Of a stretch of DNA of 64,000 nt, positions 1-11,020 are shown in pieces (within the stretch, counting starts at the first letter, position 1; every line of letters starts with the position of its first letter). The DNA comes from Bacteroidota bacterium (lineage in GTDB: Bacteria; Bacteroidota; Bacteroidia; Flavobacteriales_D; Crocinitomicaceae), in contig JASBTZ010000003.1 of NCBI GenBank assembly GCA_030148165.1, forward strand, positions 1,116,001 through 1,180,000, written 5' to 3'. A program made the translations under genes and the position numbers. Under the pieces are notes generated by a model. It saw nothing but the letters and a program-made list of their open reading frames with translations. It did no database searches and was not told where the DNA came from.

Positions 1-718
1 TCGTGACAGCACCGTTTCTTGCCAGCGCTCTTCCTTGTAATGTTGCTCCCGTATCAAAAGTGATTGACTCAAGGGCTATAACCGTACCTTTAAAAACGGT
101 TGTTGTTCCAAAGGATGCAGAACTGCTTACTTGCCAAAAAATATTTGATGCTTGTGCACCACCACTTAGAATTACTTTACGCCCCGGCGTTGTAGTAAGT
201 GTAGAAGCAATTTGTATAATAAATACGGCATTCGGATCTCCGAGAGCATCAAAAGTAACATCTCCGGAGGAGATCGATAAGGATGAAGTAGACTTGTAAA
301 GTCCTGGTGTAAGTGTAAGTCCTCCGATATTTCCAGATAGTGTTACCATGTCCCCAGCTACTCTTGCAGCAGCATCATTATATGCTGTAGTTAAATCTAG
401 TTTGGCCTGATTTGCGATGGCATCATTAATATGCAATGTTCCATTCAACGTTCCCGGAGGAAATCCACCAACTGAAGTTCCTGGGCTTAATCCAAGATCC
501 CCTGTAATTTCCGTGGCTCCCGTATTCGTTACTGAAGAACCAGCGATTACAGCGAAATTGTTAACTCCACCAAGTTGAATTGCTGTATGAACCGTAGTCT
601 GAAGAGGAACAGTCGTACCCGTCGTTGTTGTTGGAGCTGGAGTGTCTTCTTTCTTACACCCAATTGTTAACATCACAATTGCAATTGAAAGAATTGTGTA
701 TAGTTTTTTCTTTTTCAT
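1..718 (-). CDS. DUF3494 ice-binding-like lipoprotein, 3' end truncated by the window edge
   Basis: Reverse translation from ATG at 718 gives MKKKKLYTILSIAIVMLTIGCKKEDTPAPTTTTGTTVPLQTTVHTAIQLGGVNNFAVIAGSSVTNTGATEITGDLGLSPGTSVGGFPPGTLNGTLHINDAIANQAKLDLTTAYNDAAARVAGDMVTLSGNIGGLTLTPGLYKSTSSLSISSGDVTFDALGDPNAVFIIQIASTLTTTPGRKVILSGGAQASNIFWQVSSSASFGTTTVFKGTVIALESITFDTGATLQGRALARNGAVT. This shows a lipobox Cys and the DUF3494 signatures FAVIAGSSVTNTG, GDLGLSPGTSV, LTPGLYKS, NIFWQVSSSASFGTTTVFKGTVIA and LQGRALARNGAVT. Confidence 0.9.
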   Translation of the reverse strand, partial: MKKKKLYTILSIAIVMLTIGCKKEDTPAPTTTTGTTVPLQTTVHTAIQLGGVNNFAVIAGSSVTNTGATEITGDLGLSPGTSVGGFPPGTLNGTLHINDAIANQAKLDLTTAYNDAAARVAGDMVTLSGNIGGLTLTPGLYKSTSSLSISSGDVTFDALGDPNAVFIIQIASTLTTTPGRKVILSGGAQASNIFWQVSSSASFGTTTVFKGTVIALESITFDTGATLQGRALARNGAVT

Positions 719-731
719 CTTGTTTATTTTA

Positions 732-753
732 ATTGTGATTGAGTAATCACAAT
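732..753. repeat. Perfect 9-bp inverted repeat ATTGTGATT-GAGT-AATCACAAT just upstream of the ice-binding gene start
   Basis: Direct reading of 732-740 and 745-753. Confidence 0.75.
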
Positions 754-1213
754 CCAAAGTTGAGGATTATTCTGGCCTAAAGCGTTACATAAGTTTGGCT
801 GATACTTGCATAAATGCCATTATTAATATGAATCAATGGCATCAAAATAAGGAGTTTCTGTTTGCACACCTTAATATAATCAATGAACCTCCAAATGTAT
901 AAAACCATGAGGGTTCGGTTAGAAAGTTCAGTTTGATTTTACGTATCTACTATTTGTAATCACCAGAGTACGTATTTCGGTAGATGAAATTAAGTAGATT
1001 AACTATTAAGGAGTCGCATTATAGATCGTTTGAAACAGAGGCTTTGCCGGAGTTCACCGACCAAAAAGGAGGTGATTCTGTCACCCCGGCGTGCAATATC
1101 TATCAGGAATGCGTTATGCATCGTCGCTGCTCAGGCACAAGAAGACCTCGACCGAACAGCTAAAGAAGAAGCTCGACATAATGCACTCGATGGACAGGTT
1201 CTGACGTAACATA

Positions 1214-1290
1214 ATGACACAATTAACGTAAATTATGTCATCATATTGACGCAATTTATGTAAATTACGGACTTATAATGACGCAATTAA
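1214..1290. promoter_or_regulatory. Iterated operator-like repeats upstream of the AAA_14 ATPase gene
   Basis: 28-bp imperfect palindrome ATGACACAATTAACGTAAATTATGTCAT (1214-1241), then TTGACGCAATTTATGTAAATTACG (from 1246) and ATGACGCAATTAA (1278-1290). Confidence 0.6.
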
Positions 1291-1300
1291 GAGTAACAAA

Positions 1301-2446
1301 ATGAGTGAATCATACATAGATAGGGCAATTGAGGGCGAATTCGCAAAGCGAGTACAGCCGAAAAAGGTACTTGTACTTTACGGGCCAAGGCGTGTCGGTA
1401 AGACAGAACTGATAACGCGCTATCTGAGCGATAAAAGCGAGGATGATTACCTTCTGCTCAATGGTGAGGATCAGGCCGTAGTGAGTCTGATGGCAGAGCG
1501 GACAGAAGAAAATTACCGAAGGCTGCTTGGTAGCAAAAAGCTTCTTGTCATAGACGAAGCACAGCAGATACCTGAGATCGGCCAAAAGCTCAAACTGATC
1601 GTGGATCAAATCGAGGACGTGAGCATCATCGCAAGCGGATCATCAATTTTCGATCTGAACAACCAACTCGGCGAACCGCTTGTTGGCCGGAAATACACGC
1701 TTAAACTGTACCCTCTTTCTGTGATGGAGCTCTCGAAACAGGAAAACCTGGTTCAGACAACTTCGCGATTAGAGGAACGCATGGTATTTGGCGGATACCC
1801 CGAACTGCAACACTTACCTGATCGCCAGGACAAGGTCGATTACCTGAACGAGATGGTCAACTCCTATTTACTTCGAGACATACTGGAGTTCGAGGGCATT
1901 CGTAAGGCCGACAAGATTCTTGACCTGCTTCGATTAATAGCATTCCAGATAGGCAAGCCCGCGAATCTGGAAGAACTTGGTAGCGCGCTGAACATATCGA
2001 AGAACACAGTTGAGCGGTACCTCGATCTGCTATCCAAGGTGTTCGTTGTGTTCAAGGTGAGCGGGTTCAGTAGGAATCTTCGCAAAGAGATAACCAAGAT
2101 GAGCCGTTGGTATTTTTACGATAACGGCATCAGGAACGCGGTAATACAGAACTTTAACCCCATAGCTATGCGCAGCGATGTGGGCGATCTATGGGAGAAT
2201 TTCGCGATCACTGAACGACTTAAATATCTAGAGTACAATAAGCGAAGCATCAACTACTACTTCTGGCGCACCTACGATCAGCAGGAACTTGATTGGGTTG
2301 AGGAAGAAGCGGGGGAATTAAGGGGATACGAACTCAAATGGAGCACGAAGCGAAAACCGAAGGCACCTGGTGCGTGGACAAAAGCATACCCGGATGCAGA
2401 GTACCATATTATCAACTCGCACAACTATTTGGATTGGGTGACTTGA
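1301..2446 (+). CDS. AAA_14/DUF4143-family ATPase
   Basis: Walker A LYGPRRVGKTEL, Walker B LLVIDEAQQI, SGSSIFDL, and a DUF4143-type C-terminus (YFYDNGIRNAVIQNF...LWENFAITERL...YYFWRTYDQQELDWVEE). Confidence 0.88.
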   Translation: MSESYIDRAIEGEFAKRVQPKKVLVLYGPRRVGKTELITRYLSDKSEDDYLLLNGEDQAVVSLMAERTEENYRRLLGSKKLLVIDEAQQIPEIGQKLKLIVDQIEDVSIIASGSSIFDLNNQLGEPLVGRKYTLKLYPLSVMELSKQENLVQTTSRLEERMVFGGYPELQHLPDRQDKVDYLNEMVNSYLLRDILEFEGIRKADKILDLLRLIAFQIGKPANLEELGSALNISKNTVERYLDLLSKVFVVFKVSGFSRNLRKEITKMSRWYFYDNGIRNAVIQNFNPIAMRSDVGDLWENFAITERLKYLEYNKRSINYYFWRTYDQQELDWVEEEAGELRGYELKWSTKRKPKAPGAWTKAYPDAEYHIINSHNYLDWVT

Positions 2447-2697
2447 CCTAATCCGAACAATCATTCATGAAGCTCAGCACAATTAGTGCCGGGCGTTTTT
2501 TTTATCTTGTATCTAGTTCTTTGAGGGTGATCCCGCCGAAACTCACACCCGGGACCCAAACTTTTGAACAAGTTAGTGAATTTTATTCACGCCCCCCTCT
2601 TTATCTCCCCCCGAGGGGAGAAGGAATCAAAAGGCCAATGAGGGAAATCTCATTGCTTCCCCCTTTGGAGAGGGAGAAGGGGGAGGAAAACAAAAAA

Positions 2698-2731
2698 GGC
2701 CCGCTTCCGATAGCTATCGGAATGGCGGGCC
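2698..2731 (-). terminator. Intrinsic terminator of rpoC with an embedded 14-bp perfect palindrome CCGATAGCTATCGG
   Basis: GGCCCGC...GCGGGCC stem with a T-rich tract (TTTTTTG) on the minus strand, just past the rpoC stop. Confidence 0.75.
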
Positions 2732-2757
2732 TTTCAATTTATGTAGTTGACTTATTT

Positions 2758-5700
2758 CTAAGCCTCTTCCTCGATAGTTTCCGCGGTTTCAACCATGTTC
2801 TCGATCTCCTCTTTCGATCCTACCAGTATTTTCTGGAATTCGCGAACTCCCGTTCCCGCAGGAATTAAGTGTCCAACGATTACGTTTTCCTTCAATCCTA
2901 GTAAGTGATCCTCTTTTCCGGAAACTGCTGCCTCGTTCAAGACTTTTGTCGTTTCCTGGAATGATGCTGCCGAAATAAACGACTGCGTCTGAAGGGATGC
3001 TCTGGTGATACCCTGAAGTAACGGTTTCGATGTCGCAGGAATAGCATCTCTCGATTCTACTGTCTGCTTATCTTCACGCTTCAACTGAGAATTTGCGTCT
3101 CTCAATTTACGCGCTGTAACAATCTGACCATTTTTCAATTCATCAGACTCACCACAATCAACCACTACTTTCATTCCGTAGATACGATCGTTTTCTTCTG
3201 TGATATCGGCCTTGTGAACTGATTGTCCTTCAAGGAATTTCGTATCACCTGAATCTACGATCTCCGCTTTCAACATCATCTGACGTACGATCACTTCAAA
3301 GTGCTTATCGTTGATCTTCACACCCTGTAGACGATATACTTCCTGGATCTCATTTACCAAGTACTCCTGTACTTTTGTTGGACCCTCAATATTCAGAATA
3401 TCGTTCGGTGTGATTGCACCAACTGACAATGGTTGACCTGCTCGTACATAATCATTCTCCTGCACCAGGATGTGCTTCGAAAGTGATACGAGATACTTAC
3501 GAACTTCACCTGTCTTAGAAGTGATGATGATCTCACGGTTACCACGCTTGATCTTACCGTATTCAGCAACACCGTCAATTTCAGATACAACTGCAGGGTT
3601 CGATGGGTTACGTGCTTCGAATAGCTCTGTTACACGTGGAAGACCACCGGTGATATCCCCAGACTTACCAGCTTTACGCGGGATCTTAGCAAGGATCTGT
3701 CCTTCTTCGATCTTGTCACCTTCGCTAACCGAAATGTGTGCGTCAACCGGAATATTGTATTCCTTAACGATGTCTTTCCCTTTACCATCCACAATATGGA
3801 TAGCCGGGTTCTTCTTCTTATCTCGTGTTTCAGTAATTACTTTCTCAGTAAATCCTGTTTGCTCATCGACTTCTTCACGGAAAGTAACACCTTCGATAAT
3901 ATTGTCGAATTGCACTTTTCCTTTCGCTTCTGAAATGATCACCGCGTTATAAGGGTCCCACTTACAGATCACATCACCTTTAGCAAGCTTTGCCTTGTTC
4001 TTCACAAGAATCTCAGCTCCGTAAGGAATGTTTGCTGTCATCGTGATGTTTCCTTTATCATCTGTGATCTTAAGCTCAGCTGAACGTCCGATAACAATTG
4101 TTTTCGATCCGCCTTTTTCTTTACGCTCGATCGTTCTCAATTCATCGATCTCGATCGTACCAGCTGTTTTCGCTTTCAAATCAGATTCATCCGCGATGTT
4201 CGATGCCGTACCACCCACGTGGAACGTACGAAGTGTCAACTGTGTTCCCGGCTCACCAATCGACTGTGCAGCGATAACTCCTACTGAGTCACCTTCCTCT
4301 GCCATTCTGTGAGTTGCCAGGTTACGTCCGTAACACTTCGAACATACTCCGCGACGCATTTCACACGTCAATACGGAACGGATTTCTACTTCATCGATCT
4401 CAGCAGCTTCAATTGCCTTCGCAACATCTTCTGTGATCAACTCACCACCTTCGACGATCAACTCATCCGTTTCAGGATGATAAAGATCATTCACGATCGA
4501 ACGACCTAGAATTCTATCGTAAAGTGGTTCAACAACCTCATCGTTTTTCTTCAATGGAGTCGCAACCAATCCTCTTAGTGTACCACAATCTTCTGAGTTG
4601 ATAACAACGTCCTGCGCCACGTCAACCAAACGACGAGTAAGGTAACCCGCATCGGCCGTTTTCAATGCCGTATCGGCCAAACCTTTACGTGCACCGTGAG
4701 TCGAGATAAAGTACTCAAGGATCGAAAGACCTTCCTTAAAGTTTGAAAGGATCGGGTTCTCGATAATATCCTGAGACGAAGCTCCTGATTTCTGCGGTTT
4801 CGCCATTAGACCCCTCATTCCTGAAAGCTGACGAATCTGCTCTTTCGAACCACGGGCTCCGGAATCAAACATCATATAGATCGAGTTGAATCCTTGCTTA
4901 TCGTTTTTCAACTGCTCCATCAAGGTATGCGTCAAGCGAGAATTCGTGTGCGTCCAGATATCAATGATCTGGTTGTAACGCTCATTGTTTGTGATAAGAC
5001 CCATGTTATAGTTCATCATCACATCCTTCACTTCGTTCTCTGCTTTGTCTACCAAGGCAACTTTCTCATCCGGAATGATGATATCATCCAGGTTGAAAGA
5101 AAGACCACCTTTGAAGGCCATATAGTAACCTAATTCCTTAATGTCATCAAGGAACTGAGCTGTCTTAGCTGTACCACAAACTTTCAATACGTGACCGATC
5201 ATATCACGAAGTGCTTTCTTCGTCATTACATCGTTGATGTATCCTGCTTCATCCGGAACTTTTTCGTTGAAAAGAACTCGTCCACATGTCGTTTCGATCA
5301 TCTGGCTTTCCATTTCACCAGCATCGTTCATCGCAACTATACGAACTTTAATCTCCGCGTGAAGCGCCAATTTACCTTCGTTGTGAGCAATCACTACTTC
5401 CTCAGGTGAGTAGAATGTTCCTCCTGCTCCAAGTACAGGCTCTTCTTTGGTATCCTTACGACCTTTAGTAATGTAGTAAAGACCCAAGACCATATCCTGA
5501 GATGGTACTGCGATCGGTGCTCCGTTTGCAGGGTTCAGGATATTGTGTGAAGCAAGCATCAATAACTGCGCTTCAAGAATAGCCGCATTACCAAGAGGTA
5601 AGTGAACCGCCATCTGGTCACCATCGAAATCGGCGTTGAAGGCCGTACATACCAATGGGTGTAGTCGAATCGCCTTGCCTTCAATAAGTTTCGGCTGGAA

Positions 5701-7062
5701 CGACTGGATACCTAATCGGTGAAGCGTAGGGGCCCTGTTGAGTAGTACCGGATGTCCTTTCAATACATTTTCAAGAATATCCCACACTACAGGCTCTTTA
5801 CGATCAACGATCTTTTTCGCTGACTTAACAGTCTTAACAATACCACGCTCGATCATCTTGCGGATGATGAATGGCTTGTAAAGCTCTGCTGCCATATCTT
5901 TCGGAAGACCACATTCGTGTAGTTTCAAATCCGGTCCAACGACAATTACCGAACGTGCTGAATAATCCACACGTTTACCTAGTAGGTTTTGACGGAATCG
6001 TCCTTGTTTACCTTTTAATGAATCTGAAAGTGACTTTAATGGTCTGTTCGATTCTGTTTTAACTGCTGAAGATTTACGCGAGTTATCGAAAAGTGAATCA
6101 ACAGATTCCTGAAGCATACGCTTCTCATTTCGAAGGATCACCTCCGGTGCCTTAATCTCGATCAATCTCTTCAGACGGTTATTTCTGATGATCACACGAC
6201 GGTAAAGGTCGTTAAGATCTGACGTTGCGAAACGTCCACCATCTAATGGAACTAATGGTCTAAGTTCAGGTGGAATAACCGGAACCACTTTTACGATCAT
6301 CCATTCAGGACGATTTTCAATTCGACCCTGAGACTCACGCATTGCCTCCACAACTTGCAGACGCTTAAGTGCTTCGTTCTTACGCTGAACAGAAGTTTCT
6401 GTATTTGCCTGGTGACGTAAATCGTAAGAAGTCTGATCCAGATCGATCGTTCTTAGCAAGTCATAAAGCGCTTCTGCACCCATCTTTGCGATGAACTTAT
6501 TCGGATCTGTATCTTCGAGGTATTGGTTTTCTTTAGGAAGAGTCTCCAGAATATCCAGATACTCTTCTTCCGTTAGAAAATCCAATCGTGTTAATTCTTC
6601 TTCGTCTGCTCCTTTAGCAATACCTGCCTGGATCACAACGTAACGCTCGTAATAAATGATCTGATCTAACTTCTTAGTTGGAAGACCAAGTAGATATCCG
6701 ATCTTGTTTGGAAGTGAACGGAAGTACCAAATGTGTGCAACAGGAACAACCAATTGGATGTGTCCCATTCGCTCACGACGTACTTTCTTCTCTGTTACTT
6801 CAACACCACAACGGTCACAGACGATTCCTTTATATCGGATACGCTTGTATTTACCACAGTGACATTCGTAATCCTTAACCGGTCCGAAAATTCGTTCACA
6901 GAACAAACCATCTCTTTCTGGCTTGTATGTACGATAGTTGATCGTTTCCGGTTTAAGTACTTCACCACTTGAACGCTCTAGAATTGTTTCAGGAGACGCT
7001 AGTGAGATCGTTATCTTATTGAAACTGCTTTGTTTCTGCTTTGTTTCTTTTCTGTAAGCCAT
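2758..7062 (-). CDS. rpoC: DNA-directed RNA polymerase subunit beta'
   Basis: 1434 aa; zinc-binding [25 protein letters not shown]; active-site [28 protein letters not shown]. Confidence 0.99.
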   Translation of the reverse strand: MAYRKETKQKQSSFNKITISLASPETILERSSGEVLKPETINYRTYKPERDGLFCERIFGPVKDYECHCGKYKRIRYKGIVCDRCGVEVTEKKVRRERMGHIQLVVPVAHIWYFRSLPNKIGYLLGLPTKKLDQIIYYERYVVIQAGIAKGADEEELTRLDFLTEEEYLDILETLPKENQYLEDTDPNKFIAKMGAEALYDLLRTIDLDQTSYDLRHQANTETSVQRKNEALKRLQVVEAMRESQGRIENRPEWMIVKVVPVIPPELRPLVPLDGGRFATSDLNDLYRRVIIRNNRLKRLIEIKAPEVILRNEKRMLQESVDSLFDNSRKSSAVKTESNRPLKSLSDSLKGKQGRFRQNLLGKRVDYSARSVIVVGPDLKLHECGLPKDMAAELYKPFIIRKMIERGIVKTVKSAKKIVDRKEPVVWDILENVLKGHPVLLNRAPTLHRLGIQSFQPKLIEGKAIRLHPLVCTAFNADFDGDQMAVHLPLGNAAILEAQLLMLASHNILNPANGAPIAVPSQDMVLGLYYITKGRKDTKEEPVLGAGGTFYSPEEVVIAHNEGKLALHAEIKVRIVAMNDAGEMESQMIETTCGRVLFNEKVPDEAGYINDVMTKKALRDMIGHVLKVCGTAKTAQFLDDIKELGYYMAFKGGLSFNLDDIIIPDEKVALVDKAENEVKDVMMNYNMGLITNNERYNQIIDIWTHTNSRLTHTLMEQLKNDKQGFNSIYMMFDSGARGSKEQIRQLSGMRGLMAKPQKSGASSQDIIENPILSNFKEGLSILEYFISTHGARKGLADTALKTADAGYLTRRLVDVAQDVVINSEDCGTLRGLVATPLKKNDEVVEPLYDRILGRSIVNDLYHPETDELIVEGGELITEDVAKAIEAAEIDEVEIRSVLTCEMRRGVCSKCYGRNLATHRMAEEGDSVGVIAAQSIGEPGTQLTLRTFHVGGTASNIADESDLKAKTAGTIEIDELRTIERKEKGGSKTIVIGRSAELKITDDKGNITMTANIPYGAEILVKNKAKLAKGDVICKWDPYNAVIISEAKGKVQFDNIIEGVTFREEVDEQTGFTEKVITETRDKKKNPAIHIVDGKGKDIVKEYNIPVDAHISVSEGDKIEEGQILAKIPRKAGKSGDITGGLPRVTELFEARNPSNPAVVSEIDGVAEYGKIKRGNREIIITSKTGEVRKYLVSLSKHILVQENDYVRAGQPLSVGAITPNDILNIEGPTKVQEYLVNEIQEVYRLQGVKINDKHFEVIVRQMMLKAEIVDSGDTKFLEGQSVHKADITEENDRIYGMKVVVDCGESDELKNGQIVTARKLRDANSQLKREDKQTVESRDAIPATSKPLLQGITRASLQTQSFISAASFQETTKVLNEAAVSGKEDHLLGLKENVIVGHLIPAGTGVREFQKILVGSKEEIENMVETAETIEEEA

Positions 7063-7097
7063 AATCTTGCTTCTTTTCTTAATTCAACAACTGATGA

Positions 7098-10000
7098 TTA
7101 ATCTAAGCTAATGTCCAGACACAAACCTCTCAATTCGTGTAGCAATACATTAAATGATTCCGGAATTCCCGGTTCAGGGATGTTGTCCCCTTTAACGATC
7201 GCTTCGTAAGCTTTAGCCCGTCCCATAACATCATCAGATTTTACAGTCAGGATCTCCTGTAAGATGTTCGCTGCTCCGAATGCTTCAAGAGCCCAAACCT
7301 CCATCTCACCAAAACGCTGACCACCGAACTGAGCTTTACCTCCAAGTGGCTGTTGTGTAATGAGTGAGTAAGGTCCGATCGAACGAGCGTGCATCTTATC
7401 GTCTACCATGTGAGATAATTTCAGCATGTAGATCACACCTACTGTAGCTGTCTGGTCGAAACGCTCTCCAGTTCCTCCATCGTACAGATAAGTCTTACCT
7501 GAACGTGGAACCTCTGCCTTGTCCGTCCACTCATTGATCTCATCCGGATGTGCCCCGTCAAAGATCGGTGTAGCGAACTTAACATTTAACTTTTCACCAG
7601 CCCAACCTAATACAGTTTCGTAGATCTGTCCAAGGTTCATTCGAGAAGGTACCCCAAGTGGGTTCAATACGATATCAACCGGAGTTCCATCTTCCAGGAA
7701 CGGCATATCTTCCTGACGAACGATGTTAGCAACAATACCTTTGTTACCGTGACGTCCCGCCATTTTATCACCTACTTTTAGTTTACGCTTCTTAGCTACA
7801 TAAACCTTAGCCATTTTCACAATACCTGCAGGAAGTTCATCTCCTACTGATATGTGGAACTTCTTACGCTTATAAACACCTAACAGGTCATTCGCTTTAA
7901 TGTTAAAGTTGTGAATCACACGACCTATCAATGTGTTTGTTTTCTTATCAGCTGTCCAGTTTGTTGGATTAACGATAGAATAATCGATCGTATTCAGGTT
8001 ACGCGTTGTAAACTTCGTACCTTTTTTGATGATTTCTTCCTTAAAGTTATTATAAACTCCCTCGGACTTCTTAGCTCCAACGATATCCAGTAACTTCTCA
8101 ACAAGTTTCGCTTTCAATGCTGCGAATTCCTTATCGTATTCTGAATCCAAAGATTCAAGTACCGGCTTATCCTGTGCTTTTGCTTTTCTGTCTTTGATTG
8201 CTCTTGAGAACAACTTCTTATCAACGACAACTCCTCTTAGTGACGGACCTGCTTTCAATGAAGCATCTTTCACGTCACCTGCTTTGTCACCGAAGATCGC
8301 ACGAAGTAGTTTCTCTTCCGGTGAAGGATCAGTCTCCCCTTTCGGAGTGATCTTACCGATAAGAATATCTCCTTCTCTGATCTCTGCTCCAACACGGATC
8401 AAGCCATGCTCGTCAAGATCTTTCGTCGCTTCTTCACTTACGTTCGGAATATCAGCTGTAAGCTCTTCCATTCCTCGTTTCGTGTCACGCACGTCAAGAG
8501 AATACTCATCGATATGGATTGATGTGAAGATATCGTCACGTACAACACGCTCAGAAATCACGATCGCATCCTCGAAGTTATATCCTTTCCAAGGCATGAA
8601 GGCAACTTTCAGGTTCTGACCAAGAGCAAGCTCTCCGTCTTGTGTTGCGTATCCTTCACAAAGTACTTGTCCTCTACTCACCTTATCACCTTTCTTAACG
8701 ATTGGCTTTAGATTGATACAAGTTCCCTGGTTGGTTTTAGCAAACTTCGTCAATGGATAAGTAGTTACTTCTCCATCGAAGGTTACTAATTGATCTTCTT
8801 TTGTATAGTTGTATCGAATGGTAATCTCATCTGCATCCACATATTCCACAACACCATCGCCTTCCGCATTGATCAATACACGTGAATCACGAGCTACTAA
8901 CTCTTCGATTCCGGTACCAACGATCGGAGATTGCGGTTTCAATAGTGGAACTGCCTGACGCTGCATGTTCGATCCCATCAGGGCACGGTTCGCATCATCG
9001 TGCTCAAGGAATGGAATAGATGATGCCGCGATCGAAGCGATCTGGTTAGCACCAACGTCCATTAACGTCAACTCTTTCGGAGCAACAACCGGGAAGTCCC
9101 CTTCGTAACGTGCTTTAACCACGTCTGTCAGGAAGTTACCTTTGTCATCGATCTGAGCGTTCGCCTGAGCGATCATTTTCTCATCTTCCTCCTCAGCTGA
9201 AAGGTAAATTGGTTCTGTCTTCAGATCCACTTTTCCTTTTTCAACGTTTCTATATGGCGTTTCGATAAATCCTAGTTTATTCACTTTCGCAAATACACAA
9301 AGAGAAGAGATCAAACCAATGTTCGGTCCTTCCGGTGTTTCGATCGTACAAAGACGACCGTAGTGCGTGTAGTGAACGTCACGAACCTCGAATCCTGCTC
9401 TTTCACGAGAAAGACCTCCAGGTCCTAGTGCCGATAGACGACGCTTGTGTGTTACCTCAGAAAGTGGATTCGTTTGATCCATAAACTGAGAAAGCTGGTT
9501 TGTACCGAAGAATGAGTTGATAACAGAAGAAAGTGTCTTCGCGTTAATCAAATCGATTGGTGTGAAGACTTCGTTATCACGAACATTCATTCGCTCACGA
9601 ATCGTTCTCGCCATACGAGCAAGACCTACACCAAACTGTGAGTACAATTGCTCACCAACAGTTCTAACACGTCTGTTCGAAAGGTGGTCGATATCATCGA
9701 CATCCGCTTTCGAGTTAATCAATTCGATCAGGTATTTGATGATCGAGATGATATCGTCTTTTGTCAATACACGGGAAGTCTCTTCCATGTCAATATTCAA
9801 CTTCTTGTTGAGACGGAAACGACCTACTTCACCCAAATCGTAACGAGTATCTGAAAAGAATAGCTTCTCGAATACTCCCTTGGCAGTTTCGTAATCAGGT
9901 GGTTCTGCGTTTCTCAGTTGACGATAGATATGCTCTACGGCTTCTTTTTCCGAGTTTGACGTATCTTTTTGTAATGTATTGTAGATGATTGTGAAGTCAG

Positions 10001-10916
10001 CGCTATTGATATCTTCTTTGTGAAGAATAATCGTCTTAGCACCTGAATCCAGGATCAGATCAACATGCTCTTCTTCAAGAACTGTTTCACGATCAAGTAG
10101 TACTTCATTACGCTCGATCGATACAACTTCTCCTGTATCCTCATCCACGAAATCCTCAACCCAAGACTTAAGTACACGAGCAGCTAACTTACGACCCATT
10201 GCTTTCTTCAGGTTCGTTTTGTTTGCTTTGATCTCATCTGCCAGTCCAAAGATCTCAAGGATGTCTTTATCACTTTCATAACCAATCGCACGGAAAAGAG
10301 TTGTAACAGGTAACTTTTTCTTACGATCGATATAAGCGTACATAACGCTATTAATGTCTGTTGCGAATTCGATCCATGATCCTTTGAAAGGAATTACCCT
10401 TCCGGAATATAGTTTCGTTCCGTTCGCATGACGACTTTGTCCAAAGAATACACCCGGTGAACGGTGAAGCTGTGATACGATCACACGCTCTGCTCCGTTA
10501 ACCACGAATGATCCTTTCGGAGTCATATATGGAATTGTACCCAGATAAACATCCTGCACGATGGTTTCAAAATCTTCGTGTTCAGGGTCCGTACAGTACA
10601 ATTTCAGTTTCGCTTTTAGAGGGACACTATACGTCAATCCACGGTCGATACACTCTTCAATGGTGTAACGTGGGGGATCGATAAAGTAATCCAGAAACTC
10701 AAGTACGAATTGGTTTCTTGTGTCAGTTATAGGAAAGTTTTCGCTGAAAACTTTGAATAATCCTTCACTTTCTCTGTTTTCCGGAGTTGTTTCCAACTGG
10801 AAAAACTCCTGGAAGGATTTTAATTGAATATCCAGAAAATCCGGATAATCAAAGGGGCTCTTGCTAGAGGCAAAATTTACCCTTTTTGATGTATTGTTTG
10901 ATGTTGCCAAGGCCAA
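7098..10916 (-). CDS. rpoB: DNA-directed RNA polymerase subunit beta
   Basis: 1272 aa; [42 protein letters not shown]; start codon appears to be TTG. Confidence 0.99.
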   Translation of the reverse strand: MALATSNNTSKRVNFASSKSPFDYPDFLDIQLKSFQEFFQLETTPENRESEGLFKVFSENFPITDTRNQFVLEFLDYFIDPPRYTIEECIDRGLTYSVPLKAKLKLYCTDPEHEDFETIVQDVYLGTIPYMTPKGSFVVNGAERVIVSQLHRSPGVFFGQSRHANGTKLYSGRVIPFKGSWIEFATDINSVMYAYIDRKKKLPVTTLFRAIGYESDKDILEIFGLADEIKANKTNLKKAMGRKLAARVLKSWVEDFVDEDTGEVVSIERNEVLLDRETVLEEEHVDLILDSGAKTIILHKEDINSADFTIIYNTLQKDTSNSEKEAVEHIYRQLRNAEPPDYETAKGVFEKLFFSDTRYDLGEVGRFRLNKKLNIDMEETSRVLTKDDIISIIKYLIELINSKADVDDIDHLSNRRVRTVGEQLYSQFGVGLARMARTIRERMNVRDNEVFTPIDLINAKTLSSVINSFFGTNQLSQFMDQTNPLSEVTHKRRLSALGPGGLSRERAGFEVRDVHYTHYGRLCTIETPEGPNIGLISSLCVFAKVNKLGFIETPYRNVEKGKVDLKTEPIYLSAEEEDEKMIAQANAQIDDKGNFLTDVVKARYEGDFPVVAPKELTLMDVGANQIASIAASSIPFLEHDDANRALMGSNMQRQAVPLLKPQSPIVGTGIEELVARDSRVLINAEGDGVVEYVDADEITIRYNYTKEDQLVTFDGEVTTYPLTKFAKTNQGTCINLKPIVKKGDKVSRGQVLCEGYATQDGELALGQNLKVAFMPWKGYNFEDAIVISERVVRDDIFTSIHIDEYSLDVRDTKRGMEELTADIPNVSEEATKDLDEHGLIRVGAEIREGDILIGKITPKGETDPSPEEKLLRAIFGDKAGDVKDASLKAGPSLRGVVVDKKLFSRAIKDRKAKAQDKPVLESLDSEYDKEFAALKAKLVEKLLDIVGAKKSEGVYNNFKEEIIKKGTKFTTRNLNTIDYSIVNPTNWTADKKTNTLIGRVIHNFNIKANDLLGVYKRKKFHISVGDELPAGIVKMAKVYVAKKRKLKVGDKMAGRHGNKGIVANIVRQEDMPFLEDGTPVDIVLNPLGVPSRMNLGQIYETVLGWAGEKLNVKFATPIFDGAHPDEINEWTDKAEVPRSGKTYLYDGGTGERFDQTATVGVIYMLKLSHMVDDKMHARSIGPYSLITQQPLGGKAQFGGQRFGEMEVWALEAFGAANILQEILTVKSDDVMGRAKAYEAIVKGDNIPEPGIPESFNVLLHELRGLCLDISLD

Positions 10917-10976
10917 ACGTTTTTAGTGAAAAATTGCTGCAAAATTGCAAGTGATGCCAAAAAACAGGAAGAGGCA

Positions 10977-11002
10977 TCCCGTTTTTACGGGACACCTTTC
11001 CA
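10977..11002 (-). promoter_or_regulatory. Hairpin in the rplL-rpoB intergenic region (attenuator or processing site candidate)
   Basis: Minus-strand GGTGTCCCGT-AAAA-ACGGGATGCC followed by TCTTCCTGTTTTTT. Confidence 0.5.
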
Positions 11003-11020
11003 TAAAATCAAATATGATTG

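Noticed and set aside
3-299. 98-aa plus-strand ORF
   Set aside because: Antisense to the clearly coding DUF3494 frame; starts with GTG and has no recognizable motif.
2467-2868. 133-aa plus-strand ORF after the AAA ATPase
   Set aside because: Runs through intergenic repeats, the rpoC terminator and the antisense rpoC 3' end; low-complexity composition.
3470-3952. 160-aa and other plus-strand ORFs inside rpoC/rpoB
   Set aside because: Antisense shadows of strongly conserved rpoB/rpoC coding frames.
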